A DNA stretch of 35,422 nucleotides from Chitinophaga pinensis (GTDB lineage: Bacteria; Pseudomonadota; Gammaproteobacteria; Burkholderiales; SG8-41): positions 1 to 35,422 of the forward strand of contig CALQCM020000046.1 of assembly GCA_943329075.2 (NCBI GenBank), in the 5' to 3' direction. Made by a program: the position numbers and the translations under genes. Under the pieces are notes generated by a model that was given only the letters and a program-made list of their open reading frames with translations, did not search any database and was not told the DNA's origin. Positions 25,979 through 34,191 of the stretch are shown in pieces (the stretch's first letter is position 1; every line of letters starts with the position of its first letter).

Positions 25979-27715
25979 TCACGCCCGTTCCGTGAGCAGC
26001 ACCTTCCAGTTCTGCGGCAGATTGATGCGTTTGCCGACCGTGTAGCCAAGGTCGCCGTTGTGCGCGAACGCATAGGCATTATTGCGCGTGAGGTCACCGG
26101 TCACCGCAACCATATAGTCCTCCGGCCGCCAAACGATCGGCACCAGGCGGTTCGGATCATCGGAAACGTGAAACACCGGTGGCACCTCGCCCTTCTTTGC
26201 CGCATCCGTTAGATCCCACACCGGCATGTTGGTCCACACGCGCAGCATACGCTCGAACTGCCAGGCGGATATGCGCGCGTGGTCGAACAGATATTGTTTG
26301 ACGTCGGCTTTACTCCAGCCGCCCTTGGCTATGGTCTGTGCGAGGATCGGGCTCAAGAACAACATCGGACGCAGCGTGCCACCATGCGGCCCAAGCACAA
26401 AATCGAGTTGCCATGAAATCTGACGCACCATGCCGTCGGCGAGGTATTCCATGATTTCCTCTGGGGTACTACCAGAAGCAGAGCAGAGCAGATTGCCGCC
26501 GGTGTAGCGTGCAATCGATACGGCGTTGTCGCCGTTTGCATATCCCCATTCGGTTGCGTTCGAATCCCATTTTATTTCACGAAGAATGTCTTCGTTTTCT
26601 GCAACCACGATGCGGTAGTTGTTACCGTAGGTCGCCTTGTCATTTTTGTGCAGCAGGAAACCGGCGACGTTGCGCAGGTACAAGCGCCAGAAGCGTCCCA
26701 CGGTTGTGTTCGGCTGGAAGCCGTCGCGCATCACACCCTGGGTGTAATTGAAGCCGAGGTCTTTGATGATCGAACCGTTCAGAATGATCAATGTCTCGCC
26801 ACCGGGCGTATTGCCGCTGTGCTCGACGCCGTATTTCGGATCGACCATCGCCTCGACCAGCGCCACCAGTACCGGCATGTATTCGGGCCGGCAACCGGCC
26901 ATTACGCCGTTGACAGCGATACTCCAGATTGTCGCGGCACGATTGTCCGGCAGCACGCGACCGAGTGATTCTTCAGGATCGCGGTCGGTGTAGCGCAGAA
27001 ACGCTGCCACTTTCGCGCGTGTCGGCGGCACCACCGGCAGGCCATCTGAATATTCGTGCTCTATAAAATAGTGGTTCACCGCGTCGAAACCACCCTTGAA
27101 AATGATGTCGCGCGCAGCAGGTTCGCTGTCATCGCTGGCAGCGGAAGGATTCACCGTCAGGTTCGATATGACTTTTTCCAAAGTCACTTCTAATATGTTC
27201 TTGCGCAACTCCTCCCTGCTCTGCACGCCGGGGTGCCCGGGCACGGTCGCAATTGGAATGTTCGGCATGCCAAGGCCGACCGAAGCGGCCGCAGCAAGTT
27301 TCGAAAAACCGTCGCAGATCAGCGACGACGACGGAAAACCTGCCGCCTCACAGGTAGTACTGGCCCGCAACACGGCGGGCGTACAACTCCCTCAACACCC
27401 CATCCCGGAGATGACGGCGTCGACCCCCAGTTCTTTGAAGCGCTGGGGCAGCGACGCGACTATCTTGCGCTCGTCTTTGCCGGCGCTGCTGCCAAACTCC
27501 CTCCAACTGACGAACTTCACGTCGGGAAAGCGCTTTTTCAGGCCCTCCTCCAGGAATTCAAATATCTCGTCGCCCTTAAACAGGTAATCCCACACCTGCG
27601 CGACGGTTTTGCCGTTGAGCGTGTCCGGTCGCGTTGCCAGTGCGCGCACTTTCTGCTGGCGCGGCGAGCGCGGCCACAGCACTTCGTAATAACCATCGCT
27701 TTCCTGTTGCGCCAT
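25979..27715 (-). CDS. UGSC-family selenoprotein (in-frame TGA read as selenocysteine)
   Basis: One 578-residue protein encoded across an in-frame TGA at 27392-27394. Residues 1-107 start MAQQESDGYYEVLWPR and end VISGMGC; the TGA gives residue 108; the frame continues GSCTPAVLRASTTCEAAGFP. This spells Cys-Sec-Gly-Ser-Cys, the motif that defines the UGSC (seleno)protein family, in which homologues carry Sec or Cys at this position. The first ~200 residues form the UGSC domain. Residues from about 205 (YSDGLPVVPPT, AVNGVMAGCRPEYMPV, NGSIIKDLGFNY) form a second ~370-residue domain commonly joined to it. The ATG at 27713-27715 has AAGGGGG six bases upstream. Neither half makes sense alone: the second has no start or ribosome-binding site, and the first stops mid-motif. 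Exact reaction unknown; a redox-active Cys-Sec or Sec-x-x-Cys centre is expected. A nonsense mutation is the alternative, disfavoured by the SECIS-like hairpin. Confidence 0.88.
27354..27387 (-). promoter_or_regulatory. SECIS-like stem-loop for selenocysteine insertion
   Basis: Four bases after the TGA (minus strand), GTTGTAC-GCCCGC pairs with GCGGGC-(CA)-GTACTAC. The upper stem is six perfect G-C pairs; the lower stem has six of seven pairs with a U-U mismatch; a CA bulge lies on the 3' side. The six-base loop is CGTGTT, with a G at its second position, and begins 17 bases after the TGA. Bacterial SECIS elements lie inside the coding region just after the UGA, with a conserved G in the first two loop positions at about this distance, and bind SelB. 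It should recruit SelB-Sec-tRNA. Confidence 0.75.
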
Positions 27716-27838
27716 GCCATTCCCCCTTCCGTGAAAACTGTTTGCCGTTACACCGCCTCTACAAATCGTAGCGGGCGGCACAATTTAATTTTGTTGTCGG
27801 TGCCGAATTGTTGCTGTGATGCCCCTATTTTTAACCTG

Positions 27839-28639
27839 CTATTCTGCCATCACCTTGATATAGGAAGAACGTCCACCGTCCGCCGCAATCGTCGTGCCCG
27901 TGAGCATATGCGATTCGTCAGACGCTAGGAATAGCGCAATCGCAGCGATGTGTTCGGGCTCACCAATCGAGAACGGATACAACTTGAGCTGTGCCAGGTG
28001 AGACCGATAGTGCGAGTCAGGATTGTCGACAAGTTCCTTGTTTTCCCATCGCTTGATCGAGCGCTCGGTACGCACCAACCCGGGCGCGATTGCATTCGCC
28101 CGGATGCCGTGCCCCGCATATTGAGCGGCAAGCGTCTGCGTAAACGATACGATGCCGCCCTTGGACGCGGCATAAGCAGGCCTTTCCGATCCCTTCAATC
28201 CAAGATGCGAGGCGAAATTGATAATAGATCCGCCGCCCGCATCGATAAGATGTGGAATACCGTAGCGGCAGCACAAGAAAGGATGCAACAAATTCAAGGC
28301 GATGGTCCGGTGCCATACATCCAGATCCATCTTATGTACTGGCACGTCTTCCTGCAACGAACCGCCCGCGCAATTCATAATCACATCCAGACGTCCATAT
28401 GCCTTGACGGTGGCCGCAACAGCGTTTCGCACACTCTCGTCCTGCGTCACGTCCGTTTTTATGAAGATTGCCTCTCCGCCCGATGCACGAATTTCCGCCT
28501 CTACGCTCCGCCCCGTCTCGACATTTAGTTCAAACAACGCCACCCTGGCGCCTTCCCGCGCGAAGGCTATTGCCGTAGCCTTGGCGATACCGGCACCCGC
28601 ACCAGTAAGAAACGCGACCTTGCCTTCCATTCTTCCCAT
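27839..28639 (-). CDS. Short-chain dehydrogenase/reductase (SDR)
   Basis: A 266-aa classical SDR. The coenzyme motif is TGAGAGIAKA (residues 12-21), with a second-strand FELN in which Glu37 suggests NAD preference; NCAGG at 89-93; catalytic Ser144, Tyr156 and Lys160 in NFASHLG and YAASKGG. The ATG at 28637-28639 is preferred; the frame runs to 28729 but the extra residues do not look like an SDR, and an ATG three codons later is also possible. Its Shine-Dalgarno (AGGA) is rather distant. It lies 123 bases upstream of the selenoprotein in the same direction and may be the first gene of that group. Confidence 0.88.
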   Translation of the reverse strand: MGRMEGKVAFLTGAGAGIAKATAIAFAREGARVALFELNVETGRSVEAEIRASGGEAIFIKTDVTQDESVRNAVAATVKAYGRLDVIMNCAGGSLQEDVPVHKMDLDVWHRTIALNLLHPFLCCRYGIPHLIDAGGGSIINFASHLGLKGSERPAYAASKGGIVSFTQTLAAQYAGHGIRANAIAPGLVRTERSIKRWENKELVDNPDSHYRSHLAQLKLYPFSIGEPEHIAAIALFLASDESHMLTGTTIAADGGRSSYIKVMAE

Positions 28640-28916
28640 AATTTTTCTAATTTCCTGCGTAGTTACTTTGAGCACGGGCAAGGTATGTAGCGCGATATAA
28701 CTCTTGAGCGCGTATACACCAGAAAACATTTAAAAGAGCCATTTGTTTTAAACGCATTTGATGCTTTTTATTATTTATTTTTGTAATCTAACATACCGAC
28801 CAGATGGTCTGCGCGGCAGAAGAAATCCTTGGGACAGCGATACACTTATCCTGTTTTTAACTCATTTTTCAGGCACGATTTAACCCACCTTTCGCGTCCA
28901 GAAAACTCTGGGGACG
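28640..28916. other. AT-rich gap with mobile-element-like sequence
   Basis: The first ~150 bases upstream of the SDR are AT-rich and probably hold its promoter. At 28831-28852 the sequence GGGACAGCGATACACTTA resembles the flanks of REP-associated or IS200-like elements found in many proteobacteria (from memory, unverified). No gene seen. Confidence 0.35.
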
Positions 28917-29010
28917 GCGGGTTGTGTCGATCTTCGATTGACCACCTCCGCCACTCGCCAAACACTGGTCAATGCGCAATCGGCACGGGGGTGGGCAATT
29001 TGGAGTCGGC
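28917..29010 (+). repeat. Degenerate ~90-bp direct repeat, copy A
   Basis: Runs from GCGGGTTGTGTCGATC to CAATTTGGAGTCGGC and matches 30864-30952 in the same orientation with a few small gaps. Shared blocks include AAACACTGGT and CAATTTGGAGTCGGC. Its right end abuts a truncated Bug gene, as expected for a mobile-element end or a recombination scar. It is probably an IS end, family undetermined. Confidence 0.6.
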
Positions 29011-29012
29011 AT

Positions 29013-29165
29013 GAACAGCACATGCGCCATGCGGATACCCGAACGCACATTGAAATATTCATGCGCAAGGTGCAGCGAGTTTCTGAGACCGAGCGAGCCG
29101 AACGGCAATTCAGCCTGGCGCTTTTTCGCCTGCGTGACAAATTCTTCGACAGCAGTCATTGAACG
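29013..29165 (-). pseudogene. Bug receptor fragment (internal piece)
   Basis: The minus strand reads SMTAVEEFVTQAKKRQAELPF, then GSLGLRNSLHLAHEYFNVRSGIRMAHVLF. This aligns with the middle of Bug proteins (SVKELIALAKARPGQL.FGS.G.GSSLHLA.ELF...TGI.MVHVPY). The piece stops exactly where the HVPYKGG motif should continue, at the edge of repeat copy A, and nothing Bug-like remains upstream. A remnant of about 50 codons. Confidence 0.7.
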
Positions 29166-29261
29166 AGATCGGAGTCACATTTTTTCTTGGTGATCAGAAA
29201 ATGTAACTTCGACCCTATTTATTGGCATTTAACGGGATCCGCCTGCTAAAAACTTGGGCGA

Positions 29262-29708
29262 CTATGTTGAACGCGTCTTCTCGATTTCCGCGATCATATC
29301 TGAAGCCGCGCCGCGCAGATGGAGCGGCACCTTTTCGGACTCGAGCTTCGCTTCGCGCGTCGTTTTGCACTCGATGACCATTACCAACAGCGGCTTGTCG
29401 GAATCGTTCTGCAGACCGTGGCTGCCGCCGGCGTTGAGCGGTACCGCATCGCCAGGTCCTACCCTTGCGGTCTCGCCGTTCACCGTCATGATGCCGGTGC
29501 CTTCCATGATGAAATACAGTTTCTCTTCATGAATGTGTTTATGCACCCGAATCGAGGTACCAGGAGGCAGGATGTCGAAGCCGATGATCGTCAGATTGCT
29601 CTGCCAGTCTTCGGATTCAAAAATGTGCCAGTTCTCGATGGCGCCCTCGCCGCCATGACGCGAGCGGCCGACATCCTTCTGAATTTTCCATGCATTTCGA
29701 ATGATCAC
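29262..29708 (-). CDS. Cupin-domain protein
   Basis: A 148-aa single-domain cupin. Cupin motif 1 appears as G50-TSIRV-HKHIHEE (His56, His58, Glu62, with an additional His60), and motif 2 as GDAVPLNAGGSHGLQN with His97, which together give the usual metal-binding set. The family includes dioxygenases, isomerases and sensors, so function is open. The GTG start has GGGAG eight bases upstream. It follows the Bug gene (stop 29736) by 27 bases in the same orientation and so forms a two-gene unit; a small-molecule-handling role tied to that receptor is likely. Confidence 0.85.
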   Translation of the reverse strand: MIIRNAWKIQKDVGRSRHGGEGAIENWHIFESEDWQSNLTIIGFDILPPGTSIRVHKHIHEEKLYFIMEGTGIMTVNGETARVGPGDAVPLNAGGSHGLQNDSDKPLLVMVIECKTTREAKLESEKVPLHLRGAASDMIAEIEKTRST

Positions 29709-29735
29709 TGCGACTTCTCCCTTTTTTAAATTTAG

Positions 29736-30707
29736 TTAGTCCGCGGCCTTGATACCCATCTCGCCGATAACCTTGCTCCACAAGGCCGTCTCGTCGGCCA
29801 TCACTTTGCGGAAATATTCGGGCGTACTGGCGACGATCTCCGCGCCCTCCTTGGCAAGGCGCTCGCTGATGTCTCGCGCCCGTGCGGCCTTCACGACGTG
29901 CTCGTTCAACCGAGTTACGATTGCCTGCGGCGTCGCTGCCGGCACCAGGATGCCAACCCAGCTGTTGAACTCGTAGTTGGGCACGCCTGCCTCGGCCACC
30001 GTCGGCACATCGGGCAGCAGACTGAGACGTTTCTTGCCGGTGACGGCGACCGCGCGCAGCCTCCCCGCGCCGATCTGCGGAGTTGTGGCAAGCGGCGTCT
30101 GGAAGCTCACGTCGGACTCGCCGGACACCACCGCGATCACCGCAGCCGCCCCCCCCTTGTACGGAACGTGCAAGATATCGGTGTGCGTCAAATATTTGAA
30201 CAACTCCGCGCCGAGGTGCGTCAGGCTGCCCGAACCCGCCGACGAATATTTGACGACGCCGGGTTTGGCGTTGGCCAGTGCGATCAGCTGGGCAACGTTG
30301 CGCGCTGGCACCGACGGATGCGCCACGATGACGCTCGGCACGACGATGACCAGAGACACCGGCTTGAAGTCGCTCTCGGGCACGAACGGCAGCTTGGGAA
30401 ACAGCGCCGGGTTGACTACCAGCATGATCGTGTTTGCGAGCAGCGTATAGCCGTCGGCTGGCGCGCGCGCGGCCAGTTCCATGCCGATGTTGGACGACGC
30501 ACCCACGCGATTGTCAATGATCACATTCTGGCCCAGCGACTCGGTCAGCTTCGGTCCGATCAGGCGCGCGACGATGTCAACGACACCGCCCGGCGGCACC
30601 GGCACCACGATACGAATCGCTTTTTGCGGATACTCTTTGACCTGCGCAACCGCAGATCCGCCTGTTAGCAGCAGCGCCATCAATGTCAAAACTAAAAGGG
30701 GTTTCAC
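29736..30707 (-). CDS. Bug/TctC-family periplasmic solute-binding receptor
   Basis: A 323-aa receptor. The signal peptide runs to about residue 21 (LLTGGSAVA before QVKEYPQK). Motifs: VVPVPPGGVVDIVAR (Val-Val in place of x-Thr before Asp), DNRVGASSNIGME, PADGYT, HVPYKGGAAAVIAV and PTVAEAGVPNYE. The GTG at 30705-30707 has TTGAGG upstream. First gene of a Bug-cupin pair that is flanked on both sides by the ~90-bp direct repeats at 28917 and 30864. Confidence 0.92.
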   Translation of the reverse strand: MKPLLVLTLMALLLTGGSAVAQVKEYPQKAIRIVVPVPPGGVVDIVARLIGPKLTESLGQNVIIDNRVGASSNIGMELAARAPADGYTLLANTIMLVVNPALFPKLPFVPESDFKPVSLVIVVPSVIVAHPSVPARNVAQLIALANAKPGVVKYSSAGSGSLTHLGAELFKYLTHTDILHVPYKGGAAAVIAVVSGESDVSFQTPLATTPQIGAGRLRAVAVTGKKRLSLLPDVPTVAEAGVPNYEFNSWVGILVPAATPQAIVTRLNEHVVKAARARDISERLAKEGAEIVASTPEYFRKVMADETALWSKVIGEMGIKAAD

Positions 30708-31227
30708 GGCACCTCAACTAATGAATGCGATCAGGGCAAATCCTATGAACCCTTGCGCGATGATGTCAACCAAAATAACCACAAGTTAACCGAGTCGATT
30801 TATTTTTCAAAGAGAATTCGACTTTGGGACCTCTGACTGTTGCCGTCGATTCCAATTTGATTAGCAGGTTGCACCGATCTGCGATTTACCACCGCCACAC
30901 GAGAAACACTGGTTAACGTGCAGTCGGAACGGGTGGTCAATTTGGAGTCGGCGGGAACACATTTGATAAAAAGTATCTTGATTCGAAATGAGAGAGGGGC
31001 CGTCGCCACGGAGTGCCGCTTCGGATTTTTACGCTCGCGCAAAACGCAATCGATATTTTGAAACGTCTATTCAATTCATCTCCGCTCAAGCTGCGCGCCC
31101 ATTATGCCCTCTTAAGCCACGGGGAGCAGACCGGGCAGCGTTAACAAGGAGATTAAGACTGGTCGGGGCGATAGAAAAGTAACTGTGGGTATCCGCCAAT
31201 ATGTTTCAAGGCCAGTGACCGCGCTAA
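30708..31227. other. Gap without a gene, containing repeat copy B
   Basis: Apart from the repeat at 30864-30952 and the likely promoter of the Bug gene at its left end, I find no supported gene. Short open frames here lack ribosome-binding sites and family similarity. The last ~60 bases lie just beyond the stop of the MmgE/PrpD gene at 31228. Confidence 0.4.
30864..30952 (+). repeat. Degenerate ~90-bp direct repeat, copy B
   Basis: Starts GCAGGTTGCACCGATC and ends CAATTTGGAGTCGGC, matching copy A at 28917-29010 (about three-quarters identical by eye). Same orientation, separated by about 1.9 kb containing the Bug fragment, cupin and Bug genes. Confidence 0.6.
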
Positions 31228-32610
31228 TTAGGGCACTCCACCAAGCCGTTCAGCAAATGCACGTATGTCAGTTTCTTTTTCGATCGCCATGGTGCGCTCA
31301 ATGATTTCGCGCGTGAGCGCAGAACCGAGTACAGGCTCGGCCTGACTGACGAACTTCTTCGAGATATCGTCCCACGTCATCGGGCTGTTCGGATCACCTT
31401 TCGGATAGAGCACTTCACGGGCGAAAGTGCCGCGCTTGGTCTTCACCTCCACCGCTGCCGGCCGCGCGCCCTGCTTGAACAACGCCGTCAATTCCGGCTT
31501 CGCTTTGAGCGTCGAGACTGCCATCAGCTTAGCCACATCGGGATTGCGCAGCCACGCCTCTTCGAACTGCGCAGAGGTACATTCGCCGGCGACGAGCCCG
31601 ACCGCTGTGCAGAAATAGAAACTGTGGTCGGCAGTCTCCTTGTTGGTCGGCGCGAACTTGTGTTCGTCCCAGCTTGGCTTGGTGACCGCCTCTTCGTGCG
31701 CGTAGATGGTAATTGCTTCGACTTCAGCCGGAACGATATTGTGTTCCGCGCGCAATTCGATCGCCGCCTGCACCATCGCCGGTGTCATGCCTTCGACCGG
31801 ATAGGGCTTCAAACCGATCTTCATGATGCGGAAGTCGCCGTTTTTCGGCACCAATGGCTCGACGTCGACGCCGCCGGCGACCGTCTTGCCGAAACCGTAC
31901 GGTCCTTCGAGCAACGTCAAGCAGCCGGTGAAGCCCTGGCGTGCCAGCAGCGAATACAAAATCGCCTGACTGGCCACAATCGGTGCCGAAAGCGCCTTGT
32001 CCATCGGAATATCGCCGTGGCGGATTTCCGCGAGAGTGTTCGAGCGCGCGCCCGACAACGCGATCGCGTTGCCGAGCTGGCGCGCGTCAAGGCCAAGCAT
32101 GCGGCCGGCGCCGGCGGCGGCCGCATACGAACAGGCCACGGTGTGGTGCCAGCCGCGGTGCCACAGGTTCTTCGGCACCGGCAAGTCGGAGAAGCGCATC
32201 TGCACTTCGTAGGCGATGATCATACCGAGCAGAAAGTCCGAACCCGAACGACCGCGCCACTCCGCCGCCGCCAGCACCGTTGCAATGGTGTCACTCGGGT
32301 GCGCGGTCCATGCCGGACCGAAATAGACGTCGTTGTAATCCTGATAGCGGATTGCCACCCCGTTGGCGAGGGCTGCGAACTGCGCATTGGCTTTGAGGCC
32401 CTTCTTGCCGATCAGCGTCGCCTGCGCGCCGCTGTCAAGCTCACCGATGCCCTTGCGCAGAATCTGCGCCGGTTCACTTTCCAGACCGCCGTAGCCGCAG
32501 GCAAGACTGTCGAGCAGGATACGCTTGGCATAATCGGCAACCTTGCTGTCAATGTCTGAAAATTGCAGCGCGCCGGCGTAGGCGCCAATGCGCTCGACAA
32601 TCGTGCTCAC
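31228..32610 (-). CDS. MmgE/PrpD-family protein (second of a tandem pair)
   Basis: A 460-aa MmgE/PrpD-fold protein. Landmarks: ILLDSLACGYGG, IRYQDYNDVYFGPAWTAHPSD (substrate-site Asp-Tyr-Asn-Asp and the His-Pro motif), GWHHTVACSYAAAAGAGRMLGLD, and KPYPVEGMTPAMVQAAIEL. The GTG at 32608-32610 overlaps the upstream gene's stop in a GTGA, so the pair is translationally coupled. The same frame stays open a further ~200 codons to 33201, but that part is antisense-like low-complexity Arg/Ala sequence inside the other gene and is not coding. Its neighbour shares the fold but is clearly diverged. Confidence 0.9.
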   Translation of the reverse strand: MSTIVERIGAYAGALQFSDIDSKVADYAKRILLDSLACGYGGLESEPAQILRKGIGELDSGAQATLIGKKGLKANAQFAALANGVAIRYQDYNDVYFGPAWTAHPSDTIATVLAAAEWRGRSGSDFLLGMIIAYEVQMRFSDLPVPKNLWHRGWHHTVACSYAAAAGAGRMLGLDARQLGNAIALSGARSNTLAEIRHGDIPMDKALSAPIVASQAILYSLLARQGFTGCLTLLEGPYGFGKTVAGGVDVEPLVPKNGDFRIMKIGLKPYPVEGMTPAMVQAAIELRAEHNIVPAEVEAITIYAHEEAVTKPSWDEHKFAPTNKETADHSFYFCTAVGLVAGECTSAQFEEAWLRNPDVAKLMAVSTLKAKPELTALFKQGARPAAVEVKTKRGTFAREVLYPKGDPNSPMTWDDISKKFVSQAEPVLGSALTREIIERTMAIEKETDIRAFAERLGGVP

Positions 32611-33977
32611 GCCGGTACCGTTTGACGTGCCGTCTGTTTGCTGCCTGCGAGCGCATCCATCAATGGCACCAGGCTCGCGACGTTTTCGAGATCGAGCAGA
32701 TCCTTTTCCACCGCGAGCACTGCATCGGGCAACAGGCGGAAAGCGGCGCAGGCGCGGTATTTGTTGCGCGTGCGCTCCTCCTGCAGGCCGAACGACGGAT
32801 CGCCCGGTGCGTGCTTGACGTTCTTCGGCAGGCGCCGCCCGTCGGTCGTCACGATCGTCACCTGCACGCTGCCGTCGGCGGGATCGTCGACATGTTTCAG
32901 TTTCTGCATGACTGCGCGCACTTCCGGTTCCTGCGTGCGGTTGGCGGTGTAATCCGGAATCTCCGACCAGCCCTTCAACACGCCCAATGCATTGTTGAAT
33001 GCCATCGAGAACTTGCCCTGCAATCCGGTCTGCGGTTTGGTATGCAGCAGCGGGATCAAACGGAAATCGACTTCGATCGCTTCGATGTCGGCAGGCTTGA
33101 GTTTGTGTTCCTTGACGAGCTCGATCACGCCGGACGTCGCGCGGTGCGTCGACCAGCACGCCGGATACCACTTGATGACGAGGCCGCGGCTGATCGACCA
33201 CACTTTGCCGAGCTTGGCGCAGACAAGTTCTTCGGTGTAATCGCCGGGCCCTTTGAACGCGCGCAGGAAACCCTGTTCGCCGCCGAGTGCGTCCATATCG
33301 GCGGTGAAACCGCGCTGTGCCAGCAGCGCCGCGAACACGCCGTTGCGCGCGGCTAGCCCCGCGTGCAGCGGTTTGGTCATGGTGCCGAAATTTTTCTGAA
33401 TGCCGCAGGCCTCGGAGGCCGCGATGCCGAACGCGTGCATGGTCTGTTCGCGCGTGAGCTTCAGCAGCCGCGCCGCGGTCGCAGTCGCGCCGATCGTGCC
33501 ATACGGGCCGGTCGGATGCCAGCCGAGGTGCCAGCTCTTGGTATCGATTTTGCCGAAAGTATTGCGGTCGGCCATCGCGTTGCCGACTTCGTAGCCGGCG
33601 ACATAGGCTTCGATCGCTTCCTTACCGCTTGGCTTCGTAAGATCGGCCAGCGCGAAAATCACCGGCGCCAGCACCGCAGTCGGATGACCGAAGCCGCCGA
33701 CATCGTCGTAATCCAGCGCGTGCGCCAGCGTACCGTCAGCCATCGCGGCTTCGGGCGCGCTGGTCGCAGTGCCGAGCCCGATCACCCGCGCCTGTGGATT
33801 GCCGCCGACGAAATCGAGGTAATTGCCGATCACCGCCGAGGTTTCGGTTGTCGAACCGGCGAGTGTTACGCCGGTAGTATCGAGTAGGCCCCACTTGACC
33901 CATTTGACGGCTTCAGCGGGAATATCCGCTAACTTGAGTCGGACGGTGAAATCGGCACATGCTGACGTGACGGTCAT
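32607..33977 (-). CDS. MmgE/PrpD-family protein (first of a tandem pair)
   Basis: A 456-aa MmgE/PrpD-fold protein. Landmarks: GLLDTTGVTLAGS, LAHALDYDDVGGFGHPTAVLAPV (the Asp-Tyr-Asp-Asp and His-Pro motif), GWHPTGPYGTIGATATAARLLKLT, and IKWYPACWSTHRATSGVIEL. The ATG at 33975-33977 has CGGAG nine bases upstream. It leads a two-gene operon whose second gene is a paralogue; such pairs may form a heteromeric enzyme or act on consecutive intermediates. The LysR gene upstream on the same strand, and an inverted repeat at 34071-34105, may regulate it. Confidence 0.92.
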   Translation of the reverse strand: MTVTSACADFTVRLKLADIPAEAVKWVKWGLLDTTGVTLAGSTTETSAVIGNYLDFVGGNPQARVIGLGTATSAPEAAMADGTLAHALDYDDVGGFGHPTAVLAPVIFALADLTKPSGKEAIEAYVAGYEVGNAMADRNTFGKIDTKSWHLGWHPTGPYGTIGATATAARLLKLTREQTMHAFGIAASEACGIQKNFGTMTKPLHAGLAARNGVFAALLAQRGFTADMDALGGEQGFLRAFKGPGDYTEELVCAKLGKVWSISRGLVIKWYPACWSTHRATSGVIELVKEHKLKPADIEAIEVDFRLIPLLHTKPQTGLQGKFSMAFNNALGVLKGWSEIPDYTANRTQEPEVRAVMQKLKHVDDPADGSVQVTIVTTDGRRLPKNVKHAPGDPSFGLQEERTRNKYRACAAFRLLPDAVLAVEKDLLDLENVASLVPLMDALAGSKQTARQTVPA

Positions 33978-34070
33978 TTTTAGTTTCTCCGGTTGGTTTC
34001 AGGCGCCATCGCGCCGGGCGTTGAAATCCGCACTATCACTAAGCGTGCGCGCAGAGCCTGCAATTTGAAA

Positions 34071-34105
34071 TACTACAAAGAAACCAACACTTTCTCAATG
34101 TAGTA
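34071..34105. promoter_or_regulatory. Inverted repeat upstream of the MmgE/PrpD operon
   Basis: TACTACA (34071-34077) and TGTAGTA (34099-34105) form a perfect 7-bp inverted repeat with a 21-base spacer, about 95 bases ahead of the first MmgE/PrpD start. The surroundings are AT-rich compared with the coding DNA. It could be an operator bound by the adjacent LysR-type regulator or another dimeric factor. Confidence 0.45.
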
Positions 34106-34191
34106 GTTCTTATAGCAGCTGCCGTTTTTTTCATACTGCCGGGCCGGCGCATTTCCAAGACAGGAACGCGGCGCATGCACCCGCCGCCACC

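Noticed and set aside
25979..27373. Independent gene of 464 codons after the TGA
   Set aside because: It has no upstream ribosome-binding site, its first residues complete the UGSC motif, and it is in frame with the preceding 107 codons.
32611..33201. Long N-terminal extension of the second MmgE/PrpD frame (about 197 codons)
   Set aside because: It lies inside the first MmgE/PrpD gene in another frame, is Arg/Ala-rich without family similarity, and the GTG at 32610 with GTGA overlap gives a normal-length protein.
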